This document shows, piece after piece, positions 27,020 through 35,418 of a DNA stretch of 64,000 bases. Where the stretch lies: assembly GCA_002422865.1 (NCBI GenBank), contig DITN01000007.1, positions 6,676 to 70,675 on the forward strand. The letters run 5' to 3'. Numbering within the stretch: position 1 is the stretch's first letter; every line of letters begins with the position of its first letter. Source of the DNA: Bacteroidetes bacterium UBA6183 (GTDB lineage Bacteria > Bacteroidota > Bacteroidia > UKL13-3). The notes beneath the pieces are model-generated. The model was not told where the DNA came from. It did not search any database and saw only the letters and a program-made list of their open reading frames with translations. The position numbers and the translations under genes are program-made.

Positions 27020-29425
27020 TTAGTTCACTCTTTTAGCTTTTATTTGCTCAAGTTGAGTTGCAAACTCTTCTTTATCAAATATTCCAATGGCTTTGTAATA
27101 ATACACTCTTGCTCCCTCTTTGTTGTTTCTGATCAATTCTAATTTAATCAACTCAATATAAGCTTGTTTAAATTTGTAATTGAGTGCTATTGATTTTTCA
27201 AAGTTTGCTTTGGCCCAATTTAGGTTGCCTTCTTTTAAGTGCTGCAAACCCAGTTGATAATATGATTCTGCTTCTTCCGGGTTTTTAAGCACAGCTGTTT
27301 GAGCAGCTTCAAGCTGTTTATTTTTACTACTTTTTATTGAGGTTGTTTTTTTGAGTTCTGCTGCCTCAACCTTTTTTAATTCAGTTTTTGTTTTAATAGT
27401 TGTTTCTGCTACAGGAGTTTGTATATCGGTAACTTGAATGGGTTTTTCAGCTATGATTACATTATTGGAGTCTTCAGCAAAAACAGGTGCACTCGTTGTG
27501 AAATTGACACTATAAAGTTTATCAGAGGCACAAACATATTCGTTTAATAATTTAAACTGATCCAAGTAGTTTTGAACCTTTTTTGTAAGTTCAATATCTC
27601 TACTTTGGGTTTGAACCATGTTATCACTTAATATTTGCAGGGCACCGTCTGTAATGAAGTACTTACCAAAAACAAAGTCATTTATCTGACCTTTGTTTCT
27701 CATGATGGCTAAGTGTTTATCGCTGGTAAAACTGGTGTTAAAGCTCAAACCTTTACCTAGCCAATGCACAGTATCGGGAAAGTTTAGATTATATTGCTTT
27801 TTTAGGTAGTTGGTTAAAGTGCTGGGTATATCAGCGTGCGAACTAACTGACTTAAACAATTTACCGGTTTTAAGCATTGGTGAGTAAATCATAAGTGGAA
27901 CATGATATCTATCTATTTCACTTTTATGATTAACGGGTATCATCCTGTGGTCTCCGGTTAAAATAAAGATGGTATTGTTAAAATCAGGTCGTTTTTTATA
28001 CTCGTTAATCAGTTCTTTTATTGCATTGTCTGCGTACATAAAGGTTCTAAACGCATCCTTGTTTTTTAACACCTGTTTATTATTAACATGCTTTGCAATA
28101 AAATCATTGATTTGTTTTTCGTAAAGCTCTGGTTCATTTAACATAAAAGGTTCGTGTGTACTTACTGTTAGGTAAACATTTAATAACGGTCCTTTTTTGG
28201 GCATAACTTCCATGCTTCTTCTATAAACTGCTAGGTCGCCATAACCCCAGCTAAAGCCTAGTTTATCGGCAGGTATTTTTGAGTATGATTCAGGGAATTT
28301 TTTCTCATCTAAAATAAAATCAACCCCTTGAGCCTTCAAAAATTTATTTTGACCATCAAATGTTACATCACCACCATAATAAAATCCGGTTTTGTATCCA
28401 TTTTGTTTTAGTAATTTGTACAATGAAGTATGATTTGGGTAGTTATCTATCTCCATAAAACCGGCTTTGCCGTATGGTAAAGAGCCTAATATACTTGGAA
28501 GTACACTAAAAGTACGTCCGCTTGTACTTAAAAAGTTTGTCCAAAATAAACTATGTTCACTTAACGAGTCTAGGTAAGGCATGCATCCTTTATAATCGGC
28601 ATTTGGCCCAACAAATGTTTTACCCAAGCCCTCAACAATAACAAAAACAATGTTGGGTGGTGTATTAGATGGTTTGTTTAAAAGAGGGCCTAATTCATCA
28701 TCTTTTTTTTGTTGGTATTGAAACGGATATGCCCCTAAACTTGCCATTAGTTCTTGTTGTAAATATGGCGAATTGAGGTGATTCCCATTTACAAAGTCTA
28801 CTGTTTTCTTTAAAAAATAATCTCCCTTGCTCACCGCTAAAGCTTTATTGTTAACATCATTTAATTGGATGAACTGTAGTGAGGTATTTAGAAAGCCTGA
28901 AATTATATATATTCCTGCAATGGCTGCTGATATTCCAAAAGAGAATGTGCGTTGTTGAAACCAATAATGAACCCGCATAGCTAACCCAACAAATAATGGA
29001 AATACGATAAGTTGCCACCAACTTAGGTTTGCCGATGCTTTTATGGTAAGTTGAATATCGTGCCAAGAGTAATTCCACAAGTCGGCACCTAGTATCATGT
29101 TTGATATCAAGTAATACTGCATCAATCCAGTCAATGTAATAGTGGTTATAACCAATACAAAGCCCATAAACATGCGTGCCAAAAAATCACTTCCCCAATA
29201 AATAACTAGATATGCAGGAAATACAAACATGCTATACCTTGCAATGAAAGTAATATCATTAAGCATTGAAACTAATAAAATGCTTAAGTTAGGAAATGTT
29301 TTTCCGTTGGCAGCAGTTACGGATATTTCTATTAAGTGAAGCAAAAAGGCAACGGCATGCAAAAACAACATACTAGAAATAAATCTACGCAAGGCAAAAC
29401 CACTTTTTTCTTTTAGCATCTGCAT
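27020..29425 (-). CDS. LtaS-like phosphoglycerol transferase/sulfatase-fold membrane enzyme with C-terminal TPRs
   Basis: 801 residues. Five hydrophobic segments in the first 205 residues, then an extracytoplasmic alkaline-phosphatase superfamily domain (about 260-590): metal-binding Glu in VIVEGLGKTF, nucleophile Thr in TSGRTFSVLPS, and TGDHRM with the second metal site. This matches lipoteichoic-acid-synthase/OpgB-type phosphoglycerol or phosphoethanolamine transferases. Residues 590-700 are a Lys/Thr-rich linker, then TPR repeats (about 720-790). As first gene of the cluster it suggests a polysaccharide decorated with a phospho-group taken from a phospholipid. An ATG two codons in is an alternative start. 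The TPR tail is unusual for the family. Confidence 0.85.
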   Translation of the reverse strand: MQMLKEKSGFALRRFISSMLFLHAVAFLLHLIEISVTAANGKTFPNLSILLVSMLNDITFIARYSMFVFPAYLVIYWGSDFLARMFMGFVLVITTITLTGLMQYYLISNMILGADLWNYSWHDIQLTIKASANLSWWQLIVFPLFVGLAMRVHYWFQQRTFSFGISAAIAGIYIISGFLNTSLQFIQLNDVNNKALAVSKGDYFLKKTVDFVNGNHLNSPYLQQELMASLGAYPFQYQQKKDDELGPLLNKPSNTPPNIVFVIVEGLGKTFVGPNADYKGCMPYLDSLSEHSLFWTNFLSTSGRTFSVLPSILGSLPYGKAGFMEIDNYPNHTSLYKLLKQNGYKTGFYYGGDVTFDGQNKFLKAQGVDFILDEKKFPESYSKIPADKLGFSWGYGDLAVYRRSMEVMPKKGPLLNVYLTVSTHEPFMLNEPELYEKQINDFIAKHVNNKQVLKNKDAFRTFMYADNAIKELINEYKKRPDFNNTIFILTGDHRMIPVNHKSEIDRYHVPLMIYSPMLKTGKLFKSVSSHADIPSTLTNYLKKQYNLNFPDTVHWLGKGLSFNTSFTSDKHLAIMRNKGQINDFVFGKYFITDGALQILSDNMVQTQSRDIELTKKVQNYLDQFKLLNEYVCASDKLYSVNFTTSAPVFAEDSNNVIIAEKPIQVTDIQTPVAETTIKTKTELKKVEAAELKKTTSIKSSKNKQLEAAQTAVLKNPEEAESYYQLGLQHLKEGNLNWAKANFEKSIALNYKFKQAYIELIKLELIRNNKEGARVYYYKAIGIFDKEEFATQLEQIKAKRVN

Positions 29426-29497
29426 TTTTAGGAGGGTGGGGTGTAGATGTTAGTTGTTTAAAATATCATATACGTTGTAAGCTAAGTTTGGGTTCAA

Positions 29498-30715
29498 TTA
29501 TTTGCCCGCATTGCTACCTGCAATATAGCCTGTTGTCCATGCAGCCTGAAAATTAAATCCTCCTGTTATACCATCAATATCTAAAACTTCTCCGGCAAAA
29601 TGTAGTCCCTTTACTTTTTTACTTTCCATATTTTTTAGGTGTACATCATCTAAAGATATGCCACCGCAGGTAACAAATTCTTCCTTAAAAGTTGTTTTCC
29701 CTTTCACTTCGTATTTATCATATAAAAGTACGTCAACTAAATTATTTACATCTGCTTTCGAAATATCAGCCCAGTTTTTATCTGCATCAACACTGGTTTT
29801 GGTGAACATGTAATCTTGTAAACGTTTAGTTAGCTGATGGTAAGGAAATAGATTTCTTAAATGTTTGGTTGGATTCGCAGCTTTTAAGTTCATCAACTCG
29901 TTTCTAACAGCGTCTTCTTTTTTGTCATTTAGCCAACTGATATTTAAGGTGAAGTTGTAGTCAAGTTCAGCTAAGTCTCTTGCTGCGTATGATGATAGTT
30001 TTAATATGGCTGGACCGCTAAAGCCCCAATGCGTGATAAGTACCGGTCCGCTAAATTCATGTTTGGTTTCAGTAATTCTTACCTTAGCCACCTCAACACT
30101 TGTGCCCATAAGCTCTGTAATAGAGTTATTAGGTACGTTAAAAGTAAATAATGATGGCACAGGAGTCTCAATACCATGCCCAAGTTCCTTAAGCCAATTA
30201 AAACCTTCCGGTTTGCCTTGTCCTCCCGTTGTTACTATTATTTTGTCGGCATTTACAACTGAACTGTTCGTGTTCAATAAAAAACCACCATCTATTTTTG
30301 TTTGTATGGATTTAACCTCCGTATTCAGAACAATATTTACCTTAAGTTTTTTCGCTTCGTTTAACAAACAATTGGCTATTGTTTCACTATTGTCAGTTGT
30401 AGGAAACATTCTTCCATCAGATTCAGTTTTCAGCTTAACTCCTCGCTGGTTAAACCACTCAACCGTATCTTTTGTATTAAAACGAGTGAAAGCGCTCTTA
30501 AGCGGCCTTTCACCTCTAGGGTAATTAGTGGTGAGTCGATTATTTTCAAAACATGCATGGGTAACATTGCATCTGCCCCCACCCGAAACAAGCACTTTTG
30601 TAAGTAACTTCCCGGTTTTTTCGTAAATTGTAACCTCGTTTGTTTTATTTGCTGAAGCCGCATGTATGGCCGCAAAAAAGCCAGCTGCTCCTCCTCCTAT
30701 TACTGCTATTTTCAC
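29498..30715 (-). CDS. BaiN/RdsA-like (HI0933) FAD-dependent oxidoreductase
   Basis: 405 residues. FAD-binding GGGAAGFFAA at the N-terminus, KVLVSGGGRCNVTH (family hallmark), VTTGGQGKPEG in the middle, and a C-terminal GEVLDIDGITGGFNFQ that closes the flavin site. The family has members annotated as bile-acid reductases or tRNA/redox enzymes, but most, including this, have no proven substrate. The start is a GTG at 30715; a TACCTTCG promoter-like box ends only five bases upstream, so the transcript may be leaderless. Stands alone between the polysaccharide cluster and the phosphorelay genes. Confidence 0.88.
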   Translation of the reverse strand: MKIAVIGGGAAGFFAAIHAASANKTNEVTIYEKTGKLLTKVLVSGGGRCNVTHACFENNRLTTNYPRGERPLKSAFTRFNTKDTVEWFNQRGVKLKTESDGRMFPTTDNSETIANCLLNEAKKLKVNIVLNTEVKSIQTKIDGGFLLNTNSSVVNADKIIVTTGGQGKPEGFNWLKELGHGIETPVPSLFTFNVPNNSITELMGTSVEVAKVRITETKHEFSGPVLITHWGFSGPAILKLSSYAARDLAELDYNFTLNISWLNDKKEDAVRNELMNLKAANPTKHLRNLFPYHQLTKRLQDYMFTKTSVDADKNWADISKADVNNLVDVLLYDKYEVKGKTTFKEEFVTCGGISLDDVHLKNMESKKVKGLHFAGEVLDIDGITGGFNFQAAWTTGYIAGSNAGK

Positions 30716-30720
30716 AATTG

Positions 30721-30728
30721 CGAAGGTA
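30721..30728 (-). promoter_or_regulatory. Promoter-like -7 box of the flavoprotein gene (TACCTTCG)
   Basis: On the minus strand TACCTTCG ends five bases before the GTG start; it differs in one base from TAnnTTTG. If used, transcription would begin at or next to the start codon. Confidence 0.5.
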
Positions 30729-30932
30729 CGGCTTTATTTAAAACCTTAAAAGCTAAAGTTTTAATACAACTATTTCCGATTTTAATAGCTTGATATTAGG
30801 TGTTTTCGGTATAACTAAACTAACCTAGTAAAGATTAATTGTTTACCAATTTGAGAAAAGTAAATGTGATAGGATTTATTAAAATGATTGATTAGCAATG
30901 ATTTGTAGTTGAACGTTCGAACTGGCATTATT

Positions 30933-31379
30933 ATGTACCTAATACCTAACATGAAAACCAGGTGTCCACACATTAAAATAATGCTCATTGAGGATAATGA
31001 GTTTTATAACAACATTTTTGCCGAGAAACTAAGGTTCTACCTTAATCGTTTAATGAAGGATTGTGCTTTTTCGTACCAATTGGATACATACACAGAAGCA
31101 GATAGAGGTATAGCTTCGTTACATTACGACACTGATTTAGTTTTTTTAGATTACTATTTGGATAACGGTCAAACGGCCTTGCAGCTAATGGGGCAAATTT
31201 GGGCACGTTGCCCACATTGCGAAGTGGTAGTATTGTCCCAATATGTGTTTTTTACAACTAAACTAATTTCACTTTTACAAGGAGCTAAAGCATGTTACAC
31301 CAAAGAGGAAAATACATTTTTTAAAAGCTGTGCCATAGCCGAGCGTTTGATTATTAGTAGGTTAAATTCAGGACGTTAA
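30933..31379 (+). CDS. Divergent single-domain response regulator
   Basis: About 148 residues from ATG 30933 (another ATG at 30951; the open frame reaches a TTG at 30909). A receiver domain with the acidic pair E14/D15, phospho-acceptor Asp67 in LVFLDYYLDNG (numbered from 30951), a Ser in VVVLSQY and a Lys in CYTKEE. The N-terminal half contains an insert (KLRFYLNRLMKDC) longer than in ordinary receivers and the protein has several Cys. No output domain. It is followed 42 bases later by a hybrid kinase and then a sigma-54 activator, so it belongs to that signalling set. Confidence 0.8.
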   Translation: MYLIPNMKTRCPHIKIMLIEDNEFYNNIFAEKLRFYLNRLMKDCAFSYQLDTYTEADRGIASLHYDTDLVFLDYYLDNGQTALQLMGQIWARCPHCEVVVLSQYVFFTTKLISLLQGAKACYTKEENTFFKSCAIAERLIISRLNSGR

Positions 31380-31389
31380 TAAAGTATTT

Positions 31390-31416
31390 AGCGCTATATT
31401 TGAACAAGCGCTATAT
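31390..31416 (+). repeat. Ten-base direct repeat over the kinase promoter
   Basis: AGCGCTATAT occurs at 31390-31399 and again at 31407-31416, 17 bases apart, bracketing the promoter box TATATTTG (31395-31402) just before the kinase ATG. Could be an operator, or chance. Confidence 0.55.
31395..31402 (+). promoter_or_regulatory. Promoter -7 box of the hybrid kinase gene (TATATTTG)
   Basis: Perfect TAnnTTTG match 19 bases before the ATG at 31422, indicating that the kinase gene has its own promoter even though it follows the receiver gene closely. Confidence 0.65.
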
Positions 31417-31421
31417 AATCT

Positions 31422-33887
31422 ATGATAAAAAAATTTACCACTGAGTTTCGTATTGCAATCAGTATAATCAGCATATTAATTATTGTTGTTGTAACGGGTG
31501 TTTGGGGTTATTTTAGTTTAACCAAGGTAGTAGATAAAGTCAGCGATTCTGCGCGTCCTGATATGCGTTTAGCCTTAATGGAGCAACTTTTGGCAAATTT
31601 AGCTCATGCGGAAAGTAGTGTTAAATCATTTAATTTAACCAGAGATGGAGCATATTTAACGCCTTTCTATAGATCGCTCACAACTATTGACGGACAAGTT
31701 GCTGCCCTCAAAAAAATGAGTGCAGCCAACGACAGTGCTTATGTTGCATTAACTGATAGTATTGAGCAGCTCATCGAAAAAAAGTATCATGTACTTACCG
31801 AAATTTTAAGTTTGGGAAATAATGAAAAAGTAACAGATGAACTCAGGAGAATTGCAGCTCAAGCAGAGTTAAGTACGCTAATGGCCTTGCAAAAAATGCA
31901 AGAAAAAAAGGAAGTTACAGTTAAAACTAAACGTAATTTTATTCAGCGAGTATTCACATCAAAAAAGAAAAAGAAAAAGGAAGATACCATCATTATTTCT
32001 GCCTCTGCACAACCTGTAATTAGTAAAGTTAAAAAAGACATTACACGTCAGGTAGCAGTCGTTAAAAACGAGCAAATTAGGCAGCTTAAAAGTTTAAAGC
32101 AACAAGAGTTACTGCTGCTGCAAAGTGATAAACGAATAATGGCAAGAATTCGTTCTTTGGTTTCTCAAATGCAATACATGGAAAAAAAGCGCATCATAAT
32201 GGATGCTGCATTGGTAAGTAATTTGGTACAAAAAACGAACAATAGAATCATTATTTTTTCTGTTTCTATATCAATTTTACTTCTTATTGTGGGATACACC
32301 ATCGTTACTTATATCCAAAAGAATAAAGACTACACAGCTGCTCTAAATTATGCCAAACATGAAGCGGAGAATTTAGCAAAAACCAAGGAGACTTTCCTCG
32401 CTAACATGAGTCATGAAATACGCACTCCTATGAATGCCATTGCTGGGTTCACTGATCAACTTTTACAAAGTAAGTTACCACAACAGCAGCAAGAACAAGT
32501 TCAAATTATAAAAAACTCAAGTGAGCACTTACTGGGTGTTCTTAACGAAATATTGGACTACAGTAAGTTAATGGCTGGCAAAATTGTGTTGGCAAATAGC
32601 CCATTTAATCCCGTTGCTGTTATAAGTAATGTTTGTGCTACCCTTAAAATACAAGCTGAAAAAAAGCGCATTGCGCTGAGTGTTGATGTTCCTGAGGCAG
32701 ATTGGTGTAATGGTGATGTGGTTAGACTAAACCAGGTGTTGTTTAATGTTATTGGAAATGCAATTAAATTTACGGAAAAGGGAGAGGTTCGTGTTGCAGC
32801 AACCACTAAGCAATTAAATAACAATAGTGTTGGCCTTACTATCTTTATAGCCGACACGGGCATTGGAATTGCACAAAAGTATTTAGGAAGAATATACAAC
32901 GAGTTTGAACAAGCTGATGAATCAATATCAGGAAAGTTTGGCGGCACAGGTTTGGGTTTGAGTATTACTAAAAAACTTGTTGAATTACAAGGTGGTAAAT
33001 TGATTATTAATAGTGTTTTAGGTAAAGGAACCGAAGTGATAATATTCATCCCTTACCAAAAATCGGAGCGCAGTAAAACAAAGAAAGATGATATTACGAT
33101 TTTACATGGTGTGATGAGGGATAAACGTGTTTTAATTGCAGATGATAATGCATACAATAGAGAGTTATTGGGTACAATACTAAAGAAGTGGCAGGCAAAA
33201 ATCTCAACAGTTATTGATGGTAAAGAAGCGTGGGAAAAATTCCAAGAAGAAGATTATGATTTATTATTGCTCGATATAAGAATGCCTGAGTTAAGAGGTG
33301 ATAAACTATGCGCCAAAATAAGAGGTATGGAAAATCAAACTAAAAAGGCTGTTCCTGTGATAGCCTTAACGGCAGCCGTTTCAACGGAGGAGAAGTTGTC
33401 TTATCAGCAACATGGTATTGATGGCACTTTAAATAAACCTTTTAAAGAAGAAGATTTATATCAAACGATACTGGAGTTATTCCCGAATTTACTTGATAAT
33501 GCGCAAATTGATTTATCAAAACACTCAGAGAAAAAAACAAATACCTTACATCACTTTAATGCCAAAGATTTGTACTTAATGGGCGATGAAAAGTTCGTAC
33601 ATGAGATGTTACTAGTGTTTATTGCCACCACTCAAAAAGGTATGGATAGTCTCATAAACCATTGCAAGCGTAAGAATTGGCCTGCAGTAGCTGATGCGGC
33701 ACATCAAATGATACCTTCGTGTAGACATATTGAGGCCAACGAGCTGATGCACATACTAAAGGAAATAGAAATACAAATACGGGAGCATATCAGCTATAAA
33801 GAGGTGCCTCTTTTGGTAAGTAAAGCGGCAAAATCATCAAAACTGTTGTTAGAGGAGGTAAGCCAAGAAATTAATGCTAAATCATAA
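31422..33887 (+). CDS. Hybrid sensor histidine kinase with receiver and Hpt domains
   Basis: 821 residues. Membrane helix about 12-32, an extracytoplasmic helical sensor region about 33-270 (CHASE3-like at first, then a Lys-rich KKKKKK segment near 186), second helix about 274-296, a kinase core with phospho-acceptor His331 in NMSHEIRTP, ATP-binding motifs (NVIGNAIKFT, DTGIGI, GTGLGLSI), a receiver (about 568-690, Asp near 617 in LLLLDIRMPE), and a C-terminal Hpt with DAAHQMIPSC near 760. All phosphorelay residues appear intact, so phosphate could pass His-Asp-His to the sigma-54 activator encoded next. The stimulus is unknown. The poly-Lys segment lies in the predicted periplasmic part, which is odd. 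Confidence 0.9.
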   Translation: MIKKFTTEFRIAISIISILIIVVVTGVWGYFSLTKVVDKVSDSARPDMRLALMEQLLANLAHAESSVKSFNLTRDGAYLTPFYRSLTTIDGQVAALKKMSAANDSAYVALTDSIEQLIEKKYHVLTEILSLGNNEKVTDELRRIAAQAELSTLMALQKMQEKKEVTVKTKRNFIQRVFTSKKKKKKEDTIIISASAQPVISKVKKDITRQVAVVKNEQIRQLKSLKQQELLLLQSDKRIMARIRSLVSQMQYMEKKRIIMDAALVSNLVQKTNNRIIIFSVSISILLLIVGYTIVTYIQKNKDYTAALNYAKHEAENLAKTKETFLANMSHEIRTPMNAIAGFTDQLLQSKLPQQQQEQVQIIKNSSEHLLGVLNEILDYSKLMAGKIVLANSPFNPVAVISNVCATLKIQAEKKRIALSVDVPEADWCNGDVVRLNQVLFNVIGNAIKFTEKGEVRVAATTKQLNNNSVGLTIFIADTGIGIAQKYLGRIYNEFEQADESISGKFGGTGLGLSITKKLVELQGGKLIINSVLGKGTEVIIFIPYQKSERSKTKKDDITILHGVMRDKRVLIADDNAYNRELLGTILKKWQAKISTVIDGKEAWEKFQEEDYDLLLLDIRMPELRGDKLCAKIRGMENQTKKAVPVIALTAAVSTEEKLSYQQHGIDGTLNKPFKEEDLYQTILELFPNLLDNAQIDLSKHSEKKTNTLHHFNAKDLYLMGDEKFVHEMLLVFIATTQKGMDSLINHCKRKNWPAVADAAHQMIPSCRHIEANELMHILKEIEIQIREHISYKEVPLLVSKAAKSSKLLLEEVSQEINAKS

Positions 33888-33891
33888 TGGC

Positions 33892-33899
33892 TATATTTG
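33892..33899 (+). promoter_or_regulatory. Promoter -7 box of the sigma-54 activator gene (TATATTTG)
   Basis: Perfect TAnnTTTG match 27 bases before the ATG at 33927, right after the kinase stop. Confidence 0.65.
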
Positions 33900-33926
33900 C
33901 ACTGCTTTAATTTATAAAATGCAAAC

Positions 33927-35273
33927 ATGAGTGACGAAAGACAATTTACAATATTTGTTGCAGAGGATGACGAGTGGTATAATAAACTTCTGGTATATAA
34001 CCTTTCATTAAATCCCGATTATGTAGTTAAAAGTTATACAAATGTTGGCGATCTGATTAGCAACCTGCATCTACACCCCGATGTGATAACCTTGGATTAC
34101 CGTCTACCTGATATGTTGGGCGATGAGGCATTAGGTAAAATAAAAGAATTTAACCAAGACATTGAAGTGGTGATTATTTCTGAACAGGAGAATATCGAAA
34201 CTGCGGTGGAGCTCCTGAAACTTGGCGCCTATGATTATCTAGTTAAATCAAAAGACATACGCGATAGGTTACTTAATACCATAAATAATATTCGTAAAAA
34301 TCGAGGTCTACAGCAACGCATCTCCAAGTTAGAAAATGAGGTGCAAAAAAAGTATGATTTTCAATCATCCATTATTGGTAACAGTGCAGGCATGCAAAAA
34401 ATTACTAACCTAATGAGTAAAGCACTCGAGACCAATATAACGGTTACTATTACAGGTGAAACGGGCACTGGAAAAGAGGTAGTAGCAAAGGCAATTCATT
34501 ATAACTCACTGCGTAAAAACAAACCATTTGTGGCAGTAAATATGGGAGCAATTCCGGATGGTTTGATAGAAAGTGAATTATTCGGATATGAAAAAGGAGC
34601 TTTTACTAATGCACACGCAAGACGAATAGGTAAGTTTGAGGAGGCCAATGGTGGTACGTTATTTTTAGACGAAATTGGCGACATGGACTTGTCTATCCAG
34701 GTTAAACTTTTGCGTGCGCTACAAGAACGAGAGATTACCAGAATTGGTGGTAACAATACAGTTAAAATAGATTGTAGAATTATAGTTGCAACCCACCGCA
34801 ATTTGCAAGAAGAGGTTAAACGAGGTAAGTTCAGAGAAGATTTATTTTACCGATTATTTGGCTTACCTATTGAACTTCCACCACTGCGTGATCGAGACAA
34901 AGATGCTTTAATTTTAGCTAAATATTTTGTTGATCAGTTTTGTAAAGAGAACAATATATCACCTAAAACAATTAGCCCTGACGCCCAAAAAAAATTGCTG
35001 AGCTATCCCTTTCCGGGTAATGTACGTGAACTTAAATCGGTAATGGACTTAGCGGTGGTGATGAGCAGCGCAAATGAAATTTCTTCTGATGATATCATCC
35101 TTTCAACGTTTGACGCATTACCGGAGATTATCAGTGAAGACATGAGCATGCGAGAGTATGAGTTACGTATACTGCACACTTACCTTAAAAGGTATGATAA
35201 CGATATAAAAAAGGTGGCAGAGAAATTGGATATTGGACAATCTACCATATATCGCATGTTAAAAGAGAAATAG
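33927..35273 (+). CDS. Sigma-54-dependent response regulator (NtrC family)
   Basis: 448 residues: receiver (1-120, acidic AEDDE, phospho-acceptor about Asp56 in VITLDYRLPD), linker coiled coil (about 125-145), AAA+ activator domain with Walker A GETGTGKE (about 177-184), the sigma-54 contact loop as GAFTNA (about 224-229; the usual form is GAFTGA), Walker B GGTLFLDEIGD, and a Fis-type helix-turn-helix at the C-terminus (KVAEKLDIGQSTIYRML). It should bind upstream enhancers and drive sigma-54 promoters when phosphorylated. Forty bases after the hybrid kinase; a dyad and a sigma-54-like promoter lie immediately downstream. Confidence 0.93.
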   Translation: MSDERQFTIFVAEDDEWYNKLLVYNLSLNPDYVVKSYTNVGDLISNLHLHPDVITLDYRLPDMLGDEALGKIKEFNQDIEVVIISEQENIETAVELLKLGAYDYLVKSKDIRDRLLNTINNIRKNRGLQQRISKLENEVQKKYDFQSSIIGNSAGMQKITNLMSKALETNITVTITGETGTGKEVVAKAIHYNSLRKNKPFVAVNMGAIPDGLIESELFGYEKGAFTNAHARRIGKFEEANGGTLFLDEIGDMDLSIQVKLLRALQEREITRIGGNNTVKIDCRIIVATHRNLQEEVKRGKFREDLFYRLFGLPIELPPLRDRDKDALILAKYFVDQFCKENNISPKTISPDAQKKLLSYPFPGNVRELKSVMDLAVVMSSANEISSDDIILSTFDALPEIISEDMSMREYELRILHTYLKRYDNDIKKVAEKLDIGQSTIYRMLKEK

Positions 35274-35292
35274 TTAGCCATTTTGAATGCAG

Positions 35293-35311
35293 TTTTCTCA
35301 TTTTGAGAAAA
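35293..35311. promoter_or_regulatory. Dyad, candidate enhancer site of the sigma-54 activator
   Basis: Perfect inverted repeat with arms TTTTCTCA and TGAGAAAA around TTT, centred about 99 bases upstream of the start site predicted from the sigma-54-like promoter at 35374. No T-run follows, so it is a poor terminator. Position and symmetry fit an upstream activator site. Inference from sequence only. Confidence 0.55.
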
Positions 35312-35373
35312 TTGGCACGCCAGCACAAAGTCAAATGTCTCTTATAAACAAGCACTTACGTTTTTTATTTTAA

Positions 35374-35389
35374 TTGGCACTGCATTTGG
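35374..35389 (+). promoter_or_regulatory. Sigma-54-like promoter (-24/-12)
   Basis: TTGGCAC, five bases, TTGG: the -24 half is perfect (TTGGCAC) and the spacing between GG (35376-35377) and the second element is the required ten bases, but the -12 element reads TTGG instead of TTGC. The predicted start, about 35401, is 18 bases before the ATG at 35419. Confidence 0.6.
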
Positions 35390-35418
35390 TTTAACCCCAA
35401 TAACCAAACGCAACTGTT

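Noticed and set aside
30852..30859. Half-site TGAGAAAA upstream of the receiver gene as activator site
   Set aside because: Only one arm is present; full dyad absent, and this octamer occurs elsewhere by chance.
35312..35327. A second TTGGCAC as sigma-54 promoter
   Set aside because: The -12 element at the correct distance reads CA, and it lies beside the dyad and too far from the ATG.
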